This document shows positions 11,889 through 23,731 of a stretch of DNA of 64,000 nucleotides, piece by piece. Numbering within the stretch: the first letter of the stretch is position 1; each line of letters begins with the position of its first letter. Under the pieces are notes generated by a model that saw nothing but the letters and a program-made list of their open reading frames with translations, was not told the DNA's origin and searched no databases. The DNA is from Porogramme epimiltina (lineage: Eukaryota; Basidiomycota; Agaricomycetes; Polyporales; Polyporaceae), in NCBI GenBank assembly GCA_900155495.1, contig FTLJ01000222.1, positions 1 to 64,000 of the forward strand, written 5' to 3'. The position numbers and the translations under genes were made by a program.

Positions 11889-12076
11889 ACGTGACTCGAC
11901 TTTTAGCGTTACGTAATGTAATGTTCCAACATCACAGTCTCCTCGTTTCGTCGGCTATCCCTTCCTTTTGTCGTACTTTACAGGAAATAACACTCGCAAG
12001 GCATTCCAGCGCTCCCAATAGATATATAAGCTGGCTATGATAGTTGTTAAGCTCACTCACTGGCAGCCGGTTTGAA

Positions 12077-14938
12077 ATGTCCTCCAAGGCTATTACTCCG
12101 CATGACCATCCCAACATCCCTAGGACTCGCTCCACCACCGAGACAATTACTACGGGCTCTGTGGGTGGCGGCAGCTACTCTCGTAGCTACACGAGCGATG
12201 GTGGGTCATTTTCTCCTAACCTTTCGGACGCTCTCGTGTTGATTTTTCAGCCTCAGCGCATGCATTCAACGAAGAGGTCGACCCCGAATTCATGGAGCGC
12301 CACCTCCGCCAGCTTTCTTTCTCAATGGAAGTACCCCAAGATATTGAGAAACTACTGCAGGTCGTCCAGAACAACGGTGCTGAGACGAGCCTTTACCAGC
12401 CCGTTGCCACCCTCCTGACCACTTTGAGCAAAAAGATTTACGGTATGTTTTCCACCTCCTTTACATCGATATGTATTAACTCTTGCTTCGTAGAATCTCT
12501 TTCTAACGATCAGAAAGACGTGGTCAAGGCCAGGCATGGTGTCTCGGATGCGAGGGAGCCACATATCACATTCATTGACCACCACCGCAATTCTCCCACT
12601 CACTTCCCCCGCGGTGTACTCAGCGATGTACGCGATGCACCGGATATTCTGGGGGTACGTGATGGATCCCAATTTCCATTACGTGAGGAGGGCGGCTCCG
12701 TGTACCACCAAGTCCCTCACCATCGCGTCGACACGATCGTTGAAATCAAGCCTTACAAGCAGGGCCACGAGGGTCCCCCTCAAGCGGAAGCATATGCATA
12801 CAGACATCTTCAAGCGCGCCCTGACCACCCTTCAATCCTACTCCTCGTCGTCAGACCGCAAGCGTATCAAGTTCTCCTGTCAGATACCAACGGTGTCATC
12901 GCTTCCGCGCACACTAGCTGGGACCAGCTGGACCTCCTGTACGCGTACCTCTATTCCCTCTACCTTCCCCCCGACAAGCACGTGTTCTTTGATCCCACGA
13001 CCTCGTGGTACTGCGACGGAAACGACGACGCTCTTCCGAAGTGGTCGATAACGGTCAAAACCAGCAAGGGGTCAGAGGAGCGGTTCGTGGACGGGAGGTT
13101 CGTTTTCATCGGCGAGCCTTGGTCTCGGCGCACTTCCATCTTCTCTGCAAAGGACGGGGACGGCGACACGGTGATCATCAAGGAGTACTACTTGCATTAC
13201 ACTCGCATGTTTCAAGAGGACCGCCTCTTGAAGCATATCCACGAGAATGGCGATGTTCCAGGTGTTGCACGTCTTAGAAGCGCTCATGTGGTGACTGTCA
13301 ACGGCAAGCCTCTCCAATGTGGCTCAGCAGAGGACGGGAATCTCCGAACGAAGATGCGTTTTGCACTGTGGGACAGTGGGGAGCCGCTTGAGAGCGCTCG
13401 GACGGTCAACGACCTCCTCTGCTGTTTCTATGACGCCCTGGAAGGTACGCCCGTCGCTAACTCGTTTTCGTTCTCCTTCTTACGCGACCATCAATTCCAG
13501 CGCATCGCACGATGCTGACGAAACGCGATGTTCTTCATCGAGACATGAGCAAGTTCAACATCCTCATATACCCCAGATGGTCTACGAAGACCAAGACGCA
13601 GATGATGCTGAACGCCCCCCCTCTCATCCGCGATCTTCTGTCTGATGAACCTCGGTATGTAGCTCTTCAACTACATGTTTCATCCTTTTTCTCTGATGTT
13701 ACCTCAGCCCTGTTCAAGATCGCAAAGCTGCGTGTCTGGTGATCGATTTGGATCACGGCGCGCGTCTCGATGCTCAGGAGTCTCAGGTAAATGAGGAACT
13801 TACGTTTCGTACGGTAAGTGTGTCTCCATACTTGGGGCCCTGATGCTTACTCAGTATTACTCAGGGAACTCCTACATACGTGGCACGGGCCGTGTCTGTA
13901 GGGGCCTATAATTTGCGGGCGTTGTATACCCCGGGCGTACAGATGCCGCTCCTGCCCGATGAGATCAGAGCTCGGTATGAGCAAGCACACTCAGCAGAGC
14001 CTCGCTATGCTCCTTACAACGACGCCGATGGAACTCGGCATGGCGCGCTTCGCCCTCAGGCCGATGAAATAGAACTCTCGACCCTCCCCGACTCGGATGA
14101 ACTCCCCGGAGTCCCGCCATTTCGTCATCGCTCCGAACACGACGTCGAGTCTATCTATTGGTCGATGGTCTGCGCTCTGCTCCGCGTCCGACCAAAGAGC
14201 TTTAAAGTGGAACCGTACGCAACGGGAAAACTCGCAACCGCGTGGAGGTGTCTCAACTCGCACGAGATCCCGGATCTTCATCCAGACGCTCCCGCTTTTG
14301 TGGACCTTCGCTCTCATATTTTGGACAACATCTATGTGGAATGGAGAAAGCTGCTTCCGCCAGAGATGAAAGATGTTGCCATACTGATGTGGCAGATCTC
14401 CCAGCATGTACGACCCGAGTATGGTCTCTGGGAGTGGGAGGACGGCAAGTTCAAGGCCGACCACCTACACGAGGCGGTCCAACGTCTCATCTTCCGGTAT
14501 CTTTACGAACACCGTGACAAGGACATCGAACTCGATCCGACATGTCTGCGCCCGACAGAGCCTATGTCGGAGGAGATGCTGGCCAAACAAGCCGCCGCGA
14601 CTCCGAGAATGTTTGGCGCCGGAGCGAAGAAGCCTGCAAGCCCAGTTGTGTCCAAGAATCTGTCTCAGCGCTCTCAGGCCAAAGCTGGCTCGCGTAACGG
14701 GTCTCACATATCAGTGTCCAAGACGAACAAGAGTGCCGGGACGCGTAGAAGGGCCAGTGCTCACAAGGGTCTCGCACGAGTGATATCAGGTTTGCAAGAG
14801 CGCGCGAGTGCGGAACCTCAGGTGGGTGACGTCCGGGGTAGGAAGCGAACCAACCCGAGCCAAGGCGGACGCGCTTTGAAGTCCATGAAGAGCTCCAGCG
14901 GCTCTCCTATCCCGACCCGGGAACCCGACGAGGACTAA
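12077..14938 (+). CDS. FunK1-type fungal protein kinase
   Basis: Six exons: 12077-12200, 12251-12442, 12494-13444, 13501-13654, 13708-13813 and 13865-14938, giving 866 residues. Introns are 50-56 bp. The large N-terminal part is the FunK1-specific region (WDQLDLLYAYLYSLY, FDPTTSWY). Kinase features follow: VIIKEYY with Lys335 as the likely ATP-anchoring lysine, HRDMSKFNIL with catalytic Asp437, IDLDHGA (Asp487/489) in place of DFG, and RTGTPTYVARAVS as activation segment/APE equivalent. Residues beyond about 760 are basic, Ser-rich and probably disordered. FunK1 kinases are expanded in mushroom fungi and linked to multicellular development, but their substrates are mostly unknown. The start is the first ATG of the frame. 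All key kinase residues are present, so it is probably active. Confidence 0.93.
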
Positions 14939-15475
14939 TGGTACTGCTAGGCTGGTAGTGGTTTGAGCTCTACACGCGACTAGCCCATGCACGTATTCTA
15001 GTTCGACGCACTAATGTCATGTCATTCCTCATGATGCTGTACACATATTGTATTCTGTCGTATGTTCGGATAGATTGCTAATCATTAGTTTCTATCTCAT
15101 CCGTGCGTGCACATCCATGCCGGGAAACTGGGAGCAGCTGTGGAATGGGCGCATGGTCTTAGAATGAATAACAAGATGAAGCAGTTATACCGGAGCTTGG
15201 GTCAGAAAGAGTCTATCCATGTCGTCGTGCACTCGGCCTTGCTTACAAGCAAGACCACATGCATCAGGTGCAAGGGTAAAAACCTGTATCCCGTACACCG
15301 AGTCCGAAGGGCACGATGGGGACCGGTTCATCGTTTCCCACGGCAGACAGCATGCATGTATGCGCACTTGGCGGTGCTGTTATTCACGCTACTCACGCAG
15401 GCCGGAGCGGTGAGCAACGAGATAGCAGAAAAAAGACGTGTATAAAGTAGAAAACCTCTCGTACATATCCGCCTC
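14939..15475. other. Convergent 3' spacer between the FunK1 gene and ATG5
   Basis: Holds both 3' UTRs. No open frame of note. Confidence 0.45.
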
Positions 15476-16747
15476 CTATGGGTATCGCGCGCCCTCTCTC
15501 AGCAGCCCCACGCATACATTCACCCACCCGTCCGCGCCCGCCATGCATGCTCCAAGCCAGGCCATCTCCGTGTCCGGGGGCGCGGGGACGCCCTGAATGA
15601 GTGCATAGGCAAGGGCTGCCTTCCCCGGGCTTGACTCTGGGAAAAGCAGAGGTAGTCGGGAGGAAAGGAACGTCCAGAGTGAATGCATAGAGCCTAAGGT
15701 GGGGGAGAAGGCGGTCGATACCGGGGCAATGGCAATCAGTATCTGAGTACGCATACATCACAGACAAGAACGCACCATCCTCGAGCATGGGTGGGACGAG
15801 ATCCTGGAGAACGGGTCCATCGGGCAGGTACACACGTACGGGCACGTTCCGGACATTGGATGCGCCGTCTCTATCTGGTGCCCCGCTCGAGCCTGGGTCC
15901 GCCGATGGTGGGCGAGTATGGAGCGAGTTGGACGAGGGGGGAGGAGGTGGAGAGCTGGAGCGTGTGGGGGTGGTCGTCGGAGTGATCTTGGCGGCGACGC
16001 GCCAGTACTCGTCGAAGTTGTCTACGCCGGGCCGTGCCACAGCGTGAGCGGACGGGTGCACGCGATACGAAAAGACGTGGGGACGTACGTTCCTTGATCC
16101 CCTCCCAGAGACCGTCCTGCTCGGCCTTGCGGAGACCGGTCATGCGCTTGGTGTTACCCCAGCGAATGAAGTCTGCCTCCTTGAGTTGACCCATGAATGC
16201 CTGCTTACATGCCTCGGCACTGGGCGAGAGGAAGAGCTTCTCCGTCGGGGGCGAGGCGAGGTGGAGGATGAGGCGGAGGGGGGTGAAGACGGCGGAAGGG
16301 GCATGGGAGCGCGCGGACTGGGCTATAGTATGGTTGTCGTAGATGAGTCCGATCGGCCAGTGCCTACGCGGGGTGAGGGAGGTCAACATACGGGGGCGGA
16401 CGAGCGGGAGCACGAGATACAGATGGGACTGCGCACCACTTGAGCGTATAGCCGTCCTCGCTCTCGAACCACCACTCCTCCTCCTTGAGGATGCGGGCTG
16501 CAGCCTCGTCAAAGACGACGTCCATGAGGAAACGCTTGATCTCGGGGACGATGAGGGGGAGGTAGCTGACGCGAGGAGCCTGGAGGTAGTAGCACTCAAG
16601 TCCGCGGTCCGAGTTGGCGGGGAGCTCCTTGGGGTCGACGCGGACCTCGAGCGGGACGGTGCCTTCCCATGTGAGACGGCGGAAGAGGGTCGTCGAGGCA
16701 GGCGTGGAGAACGCAGATGGCGAGTGGCGGGGCGCGTACGTCGACAT
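15476..16747 (-). CDS. ATG5: Autophagy protein 5
   Basis: Four exons: 16437-16747, 16089-16363, 15776-16021 and 15476-15693, giving 349 residues. Diagnostic segments are LFRRLTWEGTVPLEVRVDPK, ANSDRGLECYYLQAPRVSYL, LKWHWPIGLIYD, EACKQAFMGQLKEADFIRWG, and near the C-terminus ALAYALIQGV with WLGACMAGADGWVNVCV. Lys165 in QLKEADF aligns with the lysine that receives Atg12 in the conserved Atg12-Atg5 conjugate. Together with Atg16 the conjugate acts as the E3-like factor that lipidates Atg8 on the phagophore. The region around residues 195-245 is Pro/Ser-rich and divergent, as often between the ubiquitin-like and helical domains. Length fits fungal Atg5 proteins. Start is the only ATG preceding the LFRRL motif. 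Confidence 0.96.
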
Positions 16748-17149
16748 GGAGCGGCGGCCTCAGCGCAGGTCCTCTGTCCGCCAAATCCTCCGTGCACGCG
16801 ACGCTCGCGTGTCTCTGCTGGACGAGGGCCTGCTGCCATAATAAGTAATCGCACGTGCGGGGACGTAATCGTTCCACTCACGTTCCCACGCCAGCCCAGA
16901 GCTGGCTCTCTGGCCGGCCACAGCCAAAATTCACGCTCTCCTTTTGTTACTGTACTATGAAGAGTTTTTCCTGGGTAGAAAACCCACTCGGGACAATACA
17001 TATATCTCTACTAAATAAAAGCCTAATGTCGCGATATGTGAGAGCACAGAAAATGTATCCTTTTCGTTCGTATAAACGGATTACCATATCCTGTAGGTCA
17101 GGCGCGCGGTGGGCACCACGCCACTCTAGGCTTGACATCGACTCTTCTC

Positions 17150-17705
17150 CACCCAACCGCGCCCTGGCACCCTCCTTTTAGTAATGCCTGCTGCCGCCCC
17201 GCACCTGATTATGCCGCCCCGCACTGCTCCCAATTGATCTCTGCACCACGCCACTCTCAACCGCGTCACGCCGCAACTGAGCACCGGATTGGCCCAGTCA
17301 TGCACACCGTGGTGCAGGACGGCAGCTCATCAACACGGCATGTGTGGCAGAATACCACATCGTATGACATGTGCGTGACATTTTTGATCCAATACAAACT
17401 GTTTGTAGTCGTCTGTAATCGGCCTACTACAAACGGTTTGTATGCGAAGCCCGCGACATTCGATAATGGACGACAGTTTCCCTAAGTGGGACAAAGTTCG
17501 GCCATGCACGACCTGCAAGCTGGGAATCTGGGTCGTAGTAACGCGTCTAGGAGTAGAGTTATGCATCACACAATAGTGCCGTTGAGAGCGGTGCGGCGCG
17601 GTGCGATTCGGAGCAATCGGGAGCAGCGCGGGGCGGGATAATCAGCCGCCGGGCATTACCAAAATGAGGCCCCGTAGGGCGCGGTTGGGTACGGAAGACT
17701 GGTCG
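17150..17705. repeat. Large imperfect palindrome (fold-back/MITE-like element)
   Basis: The left arm from about 17153 (CCCAACCGCGCCCT, then TAATGCC, CTGATTAT, CCGCCCCGC and CTGCTCCC) reappears as its reverse complement near 17590-17690. At the centre, 17392-17410 (ATACAAACTGTTTGTAGTC) pairs with 17423-17443. The arms are diverged between these blocks. No target-site duplication was established. It is probably an old fold-back or long-TIR MITE. Confidence 0.6.
17392..17443. repeat. Hairpin at the palindrome centre
   Basis: Arms of about 19-20 bases (ATACAAACTGTTTGTAG and its near-exact complement) are separated by about 12 bases. It lies almost exactly midway between the outer arms of the larger palindrome. 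Confidence 0.75.
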
Positions 17706-18447
17706 CTTCAACTTGGACGCCTGCCCTCCAGCGCCCCAACGTTAGACTTTTGTTCCGTTGAAGTCAGTATATTCTCTGAACTGGTTTTCTACCGTTGAAA
17801 ACCCCTTCAGAGGGATTCATTTTTACAGGAATGAAAGCGATCAAAAAGAGCTTACCTGTCTCGGGTTTCAAGCGCGTTTTCTACCGCTGAAAATCGGAAA
17901 ATTCCTAATGCCTGTCATGTTAATTCTGACTGCGCAGGGCGCATGCATTCAACTTGTTGCTGCGTCGCTCCGGAAGTCCACTACGCCCGTCCATTGAATA
18001 GTCCAAGTGCATGCTTCGGTCAGTCAGTAGCGCGCTCACCACTTACCGCCATCTCGCTTCCTCATGCGGCTCGGGGGGTGCCGGCATACTAATCTGCCTC
18101 CAGTCTATTTTTGTGTAAAGATGCCCTCGCTACTGATGCTCCCTATTCTACGTCTAGAGCCTCAAATTCTAGCTAACACTTCGGATAGCTCCCTTTCATA
18201 CACAATATTCTACTACGTGCAGTCCCATACAGTAATCCCTCTCTGCACCTCTGTCCTCTACGCACGTAGAGCGCATCGTGGTACGCAAACTGAGTTCGTT
18301 GATCCCCTTCATCTCGTGACTCAGACTAGCGCGTATGACTGACGTGGCCAAAGCACAGCGCTTGCAGTAAGGGTGCCCCGAAACGTCTGAGCAGTGGCTT
18401 TTCGACCTGCACGAATATTCGACATTCTTCCCCACTTGAACCCCGAT

Positions 18448-21378
18448 ATGTCGTCCTCGTCCGGAGCCCTCCCATGCGGTCATCTTCAAGCATCCAAGGT
18501 ATGTACATTGCAGCAATCTCTTGTCCTCCGGTTATCTGATCGAGGCACCGTCGCAGGATGGCGTTCGGGAAGCTTTAGAGGTTCTAGGGGAAGTAAGCCA
18601 GCGAGCTGAGGGGCAAAAGGGAGCAATTGCATGTCATGAAGGTCCCGGTGAGTAGTGCGTTACCTCTATCATTGAGGCATTGTACTAAGCCGTAACACGC
18701 CACTAGTACCTTCCCCCTCCTTCTCGAAGCAAGGCATTGACCTACCGCAAGAGACTCCAACTGAAGGCGATAGTACGAATATCTCAAAAATCGTCGAGTC
18801 CATGCACGTTTCGAAGCCCCTGGAGATTCCAGACACACACACGAGGACCGTAGCTCCTCAGACACATACGCTTTCTGCTCCCCTACAAACTTGTTCATCA
18901 GGCAATATGAATGTTACTCCCGAATCGGCGACCCAAGGAGACGCGATCGACACATCCTCACTGCTCTTGACAGCCCTTACTAAAGGAAAATCTGGATTTG
19001 CACTGTCAAGCAAAGGAGTTGAACCCTCATTGCGCAATCCCATTCCTTTGGAAGTCGAGCCCACGCGCACTATAGCAAATCCTACATTTGACCAGACTGC
19101 GAAACCTTCCGACCCTAGTACTCATTCCCTTCCCTCTCCTTTGGAGTACACACTGCCTGTGGCCATGTGCACTTCGATGTCCGAAGGAAGCATCATGCCT
19201 CCTTCGAACATCGAATTTGCGTCTGGTTGTGTCGACCTCCGCCCCCCTTATTCGCCCACCACACGCCGATATATATGCAGTCCATGCTCCTGGCTTGGAG
19301 GAACACGGGATGAGTGCGTTGACCTTCAATCATGCATCATCCGCAACCATGGCACGAACAACCCGGTCTACGGGAGAACAGGGCCGTACCTTCAATGGAT
19401 TATGACTTTCGGAATCCTAGAACAGTTGTTGTGCATCCAAATCCCCGAAGAATTTCTTTTACAACGTTCTGAAGACGGGTCGATAATCTTCTTCGGGGAC
19501 AATCTATCCGCTCTGTTCAGAGACTGGCGCTATCGCGTACGACAAATCCATGATAAAAAGGGTGAATGGGTCACCGCCTGGACCACTGACCTCAACTCCA
19601 CTGTCCAAGGTATCCTTCACGCACTCAATAAGGAATTCCGCAACAGAAAGTTTATCACTCGGGTATTCATATCATCGGGACTTGACATTCCCACCGCTCG
19701 TAACGTCGTCTTCACGCTCTGCGCAGTAGTCAGGGCATGCATACACCTTCACGAGCAAACTGTTGTGTCTGTCGGTATGCCGCAACTTCAAAAAGACGCT
19801 CTTAACGTAATAGACCACATATTGGTATTATATCCAGACATCACGCTCGAAATGGGTACAAAAGGGTGGTGCCCCTTTACAGTGTCCATGATGCAAAGGC
19901 TCGGTCCGACGGTCCTAGGATATGCGCGTACACAGCGGCAATACATCCACGGCAAACACGATATCTGTACCAAGGCAAACTGCATGGTCAATAATATTGA
20001 TCCTACAAATTACAGTAACAAGCACGTCCACGAAGGATGTTGCTGCAGCCACATCTCACCATTGCTGGAAGATGTCAAGAAACTCATATCAGCCGGAGAC
20101 ATCCCTGTTGTGGTGGCAAAGGGACCGAACCTCTTTGTCCGCGCTGGCTCAAACTGTTCATACATTGCTATTTCCCATGTTTGGGCAGACGGACTTGGGA
20201 GCAAGACAGAAAGCGGGCTACCACAGTGTCAAATTGAACGACTCACGAAGATGATGGACTCCTTTGAACCGGGGATCGCATTTTGGATGGACGCTTTGTG
20301 CGTCCCTGGAGAGAGAGAGATTCGGAAACAAGCAATATCTCTCATGGCAAGGACATATTCAAACGCAACAATGGTGTTGGTTCTAGATGCGGGCATCCAG
20401 AGTTGCAGCATGCACGCCCCGTTGGAAGAACGCATCCTACGCGTTGTCACATCGGGATGGATGAAAAGGTTATGGACCCTTCAAGAAGGTGCTCTCGCAC
20501 GCAAGGTTTATTTCGCCTTCTCTGAGGGACTAGTTAAAGCCGACGACCTAAGCTTCAACTCGATATACCGCTCCGATGACTCTGCGGATCCTCTTCTGGG
20601 GCCACTCGCCGCCGAAGTGCATCGTGCAATCGGTTCTTTTCGTGAAACCATTGATTTTGAATATTTTGCTACCACTCCTTACCGCGCCTGGTCTTCCAAC
20701 CCACCACCCATGCCCCTCGGACGAGTATTCTATGCAGTTTCGTGGAGGACGACGAGCAAGTTGGAAGACGAGACGGTTGCAATATCCCACCTCCTCGGTG
20801 TCAATGCAGGAGAGCTTGTCTGTTTCAACACTCATGAGGAGCGCATGAAGACGCTGCTGATACGTGTCAGGAATCTCCCCAACGACATTTTCACGGTCTC
20901 AACCGATAAATTAGACATTCCTGGATTCCTATGGGCTCCTCGTACGCTCATGATACATCAGATCCAAGGCATGTCCAGAGTCAACACAGCTGTTTGCACC
21001 CCCTCCGGCCTCCTTGCAGAATACGCCGTCCTTCATCAATGCGGGTCACTTCTACCGTGTGATGAACCCAAGACTATGGGAAGAATCATAGTTCTAAAGG
21101 GTTCATCATTCATTTACGACATTTTCCCGACACATGCCTCGGCTGGCGAGTTCAATGCAGTCATCATGGTTGATCTCCCTCACAGATCAGGCAAGCAGTG
21201 GGTGCGTTGTGGGATGGTCTACGTGATCGGCCAAGATCCGGAGGCGCAGACGGAGGAGAGATATCTGTGCAGGTATGTGAGTAAAGGGCTTGCCGCCGTG
21301 CATCTTGAACAGGAGACTGCCGCTCCACAGTTGACTGTGGACTCCATCTTGTCGTATTGGAAAGTGCGCTTGACGTGA
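18448..21378 (+). CDS. HET-domain protein
   Basis: Three exons: 18448-18498, 18557-18647 and 18707-21378, giving 937 residues. The last exon alone is open from 18707; the two short upstream exons join it in phase across 58- and 59-bp introns. The first ~190 residues are Ser/Thr/Pro-rich. The HET domain begins near residue 533: YIAISHVWADGLGS, then FWMDALCVPGERE.RKQAI, TYSNATMVLVLD, and SGWMKRLWTLQEGALA near residue 625-640. These match the three conserved blocks of heterokaryon-incompatibility domains (Pfam HET), which trigger cell death after non-self recognition when fused to a sensor or paired with a partner. No NACHT, WD40 or ankyrin repeats are visible, so any sensor role lies in an unrecognised region or another protein. 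The two upstream exons are less certain than the main exon. Confidence 0.88.
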
Positions 21379-22258
21379 GGCACGGGCCCTGATGTATATA
21401 GGAGTGAGGTAATCTTTCCTTGACGTCGAATGCCATATGTGAACAGCATCCATGGGTCACTATGTGCGAATGCACAGAAATGCGGTAGGGTCAGAAGCGG
21501 ATTATACGCGCATGGATGATTAAGCTGAGGTGATGGAGGATGCGATGCCAACGCATACCCTACTACCCTTTAATCCAACGCGACGTCCTCCTTTCTCTAC
21601 TGCACGGGTTTTAAGCCTCGACATGTTAGAGTAAGAAATCCTCACAGCAGAGTCCGGCATGCCTGCGATCAGACTTGGATCCGTGGCTATCCCGATCAAC
21701 CCCAGGTTTTGAGCGGTAGAAGTAGGCGAAATAGCCACCCTGTGTTCACTAATAGGTTGAGCATCGTAGTATATATGCGATGTTTCAGCGTCATTACATC
21801 GCAACGTACCTTGTTGAACCTCGTCGACGTCCGTATAGAAGCTCAGGTTGAATGCAATGTCCGAGAATGGCCCCGTTCCTTGAGATCGGAGTCAGCCTAG
21901 TAGCCAAACATGTCCGCGAGCTGACGAAAGTGTGTAATGAGTATACGCTGACAGCCATTGAACGTTGATGGTAAATAGTAGGTGATGTGCGGCCGCAAAT
22001 GCTATCGCCCTGAGCCCGTCGTCGACGGTCGTCCGCTGGCGGAGTCGTCGGGCCGCCACCCACTTCATCCATAATCGATTCAGGCGCCCGACTTATATAA
22101 TCACCAAGCCCGGTCCGGACACATCCATCGGCAAATGCCCGACGCACCAAAGGGGCGCACGTCCATCCGTACTTAAACCCGCAATGCTCTCGCCTCCCCC
22201 CCTTTTGCCCCTTGTCCTGCCCCTCTTTCTCTGACGACCTGGAAACGACTCTACGACA
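21379..22258. other. Gene-free region upstream of the TspO-like gene
   Basis: Only short frames without a proper ATG. The last 80 bases are C/T-rich, with a TTAAACC stretch about 85 bases before the next ATG, consistent with a fungal promoter and pyrimidine-rich leader. Confidence 0.4.
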
Positions 22259-23497
22259 ATGCCCTCACACAGCTCCTGGTCAGACGGACTAGTCCTCAAG
22301 GTACGGCTTCGTTTCTCTACTAGTTGCATCTTCCGTGCTCAGTTGCCACTCCGGTTAGATCGTCAATGTCCTGGTCTATTTCCTCTTCCTAGGCTCCAAC
22401 ATATACACTATCGCAGGCCCCGCGGACATCTACTACACCGGCAAGGAGACATACCTGACACCCGCCCCATGGGCATTCCTCATCTGGTACGTCACAATTA
22501 ACTTCGTTCTTTGTTCTCTTCCTCAACCTTCTCTTCCTCAACCTTCTCTTCCCCAACCTCCTCTTCCCCAACCGCCCTTCCCCAACCTCCTATTCCCCAA
22601 CCCTCCTCTTCCCCAACCGCTACCCAGGTCCCTCATTCACCTCCTTCTCCTCGGAACGATCATCTACCAGTTCTTTGAGGGTGGCAAGCAGGTCGTTATT
22701 GACGGCATTGGTTGGCGTTTCGCCCTCCTTGGCGTGTTGAACGCGGTCTACGTCAACGTCTGGGCAAGGCACTACTACATTGTCGGTGCGCTCAGTGCTC
22801 CATTCTCCGGCCCATGCTCCATCTAACCTTGTCACTCCGCAGCCTTCCTCTTCGCGCTTTTCGTAAGCTCCGCGGTCACGGTACGCCCCCTGCCCTGCGC
22901 CCCAACGCAGCACCGCTGCGGCACACGCACTCGCTCACCTCGTGCCTCCCCACCGCAGCACATTTACTACATCGTCAAGAAGTACCACGAGCCCCAGAGC
23001 ACGGCGGACGAGATCTTCATCCACCTCCCGTTCTCGCTCTACCATGGCTGGACCACAGTTCTCGTGATCCTCACCGCCTTCGAGGCGTTCGGCAACAACG
23101 CCGCGACGCAGCCTGCCGGGGTCTGGACCGACGTCTTCGCCTTCCTCGCGCTGTACGTCTAACCTTCCTTGCCCACGTGTTCACCTTGCGCGCCCCGCTC
23201 ATACATACGTATGCCGCCCCCTTGCACAGGTTCTTCCTTGAGGCGACTGCGGCAACGTACGCGTTCTCGTCGGCGGAGGGCGACCTTCCCGCCAGCATCG
23301 CGATCTCGTGGTCGCTCTGGGCGATCTTCGCACACCAGCGGCACCCGGCGTTCATCCACTGGAGCGCGCTCGCGTTCTCGATCCTGTCCCTCATCTGGGT
23401 CGTCAAAGCTGCGATCGGTGTCGGGCTCAAGATTCGCGACGGCGGGCGCGGGATCTCGCTCGACGAAGAGCGCGCGCCGCTCGTCGGCGGCAACTGA
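22259..23497 (+). CDS. TspO/MBR-like multi-pass membrane protein
   Basis: Six exons: 22259-22300, 22359-22486, 22628-22785, 22843-22880, 22959-23152 and 23230-23497, giving 275 residues. Seven or eight hydrophobic helices are visible: [116 protein letters not shown] and [16 protein letters not shown]. The aromatic-rich PAPWAFLIW motif and overall layout resemble tryptophan-rich sensory (TspO/MBR) relatives, but it is longer than canonical 160-residue TspO. The C-tail ([10 protein letters not shown]) is cytosolic-like. The intron at 22487-22627 is unusually long because of a CT-rich tandem repeat. Function is unknown. Confidence 0.85.
22511..22626. repeat. CT-rich tandem repeat within an intron
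   Basis: About eight imperfect copies of a 12-16-base unit of the type CTTCCCCAACCTCCT. It accounts for the length (141 bp) of this intron against 57-78 bp for the other introns of the gene. Confidence 0.85.
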
Positions 23498-23731
23498 GCG
23501 CCATGATGCGAAGTTTCGGACAGTTTGCGCTCTCGTATACGGAACGGATTGATTGGTTCGTCCATGCTTATTAGTGTGCCGTGCTACCAACTACTGCCGC
23601 CGCTTCACTATTGTTCTGTACTTGTACTTGCAATCCTGAGTTTATATGGATGTGTTCCTCGAAAATGTCCGGTGCGATATGGGATCCTGCCTGCGTGCTG
23701 GCGTGACCGTACACATACCGAGACCACGGCA

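Larger units (their letters stand above)
10228..12076. other. Gene-poor region with an assembly gap
   Basis: No convincing gene. A segment at 11195-11252 recurs at 24657-24712. An N run of 36 bases lies at 11853-11888. The 180 bases before the next gene include an AT-rich stretch (GATATATAAG near 12021) that may be core promoter. Confidence 0.45.
16748..18447. other. Gene-free region with palindromic elements
   Basis: Contains the ATG5 upstream region, a roughly 550-bp imperfect palindrome and several small hairpins (listed separately). No gene recognised. Confidence 0.5.
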
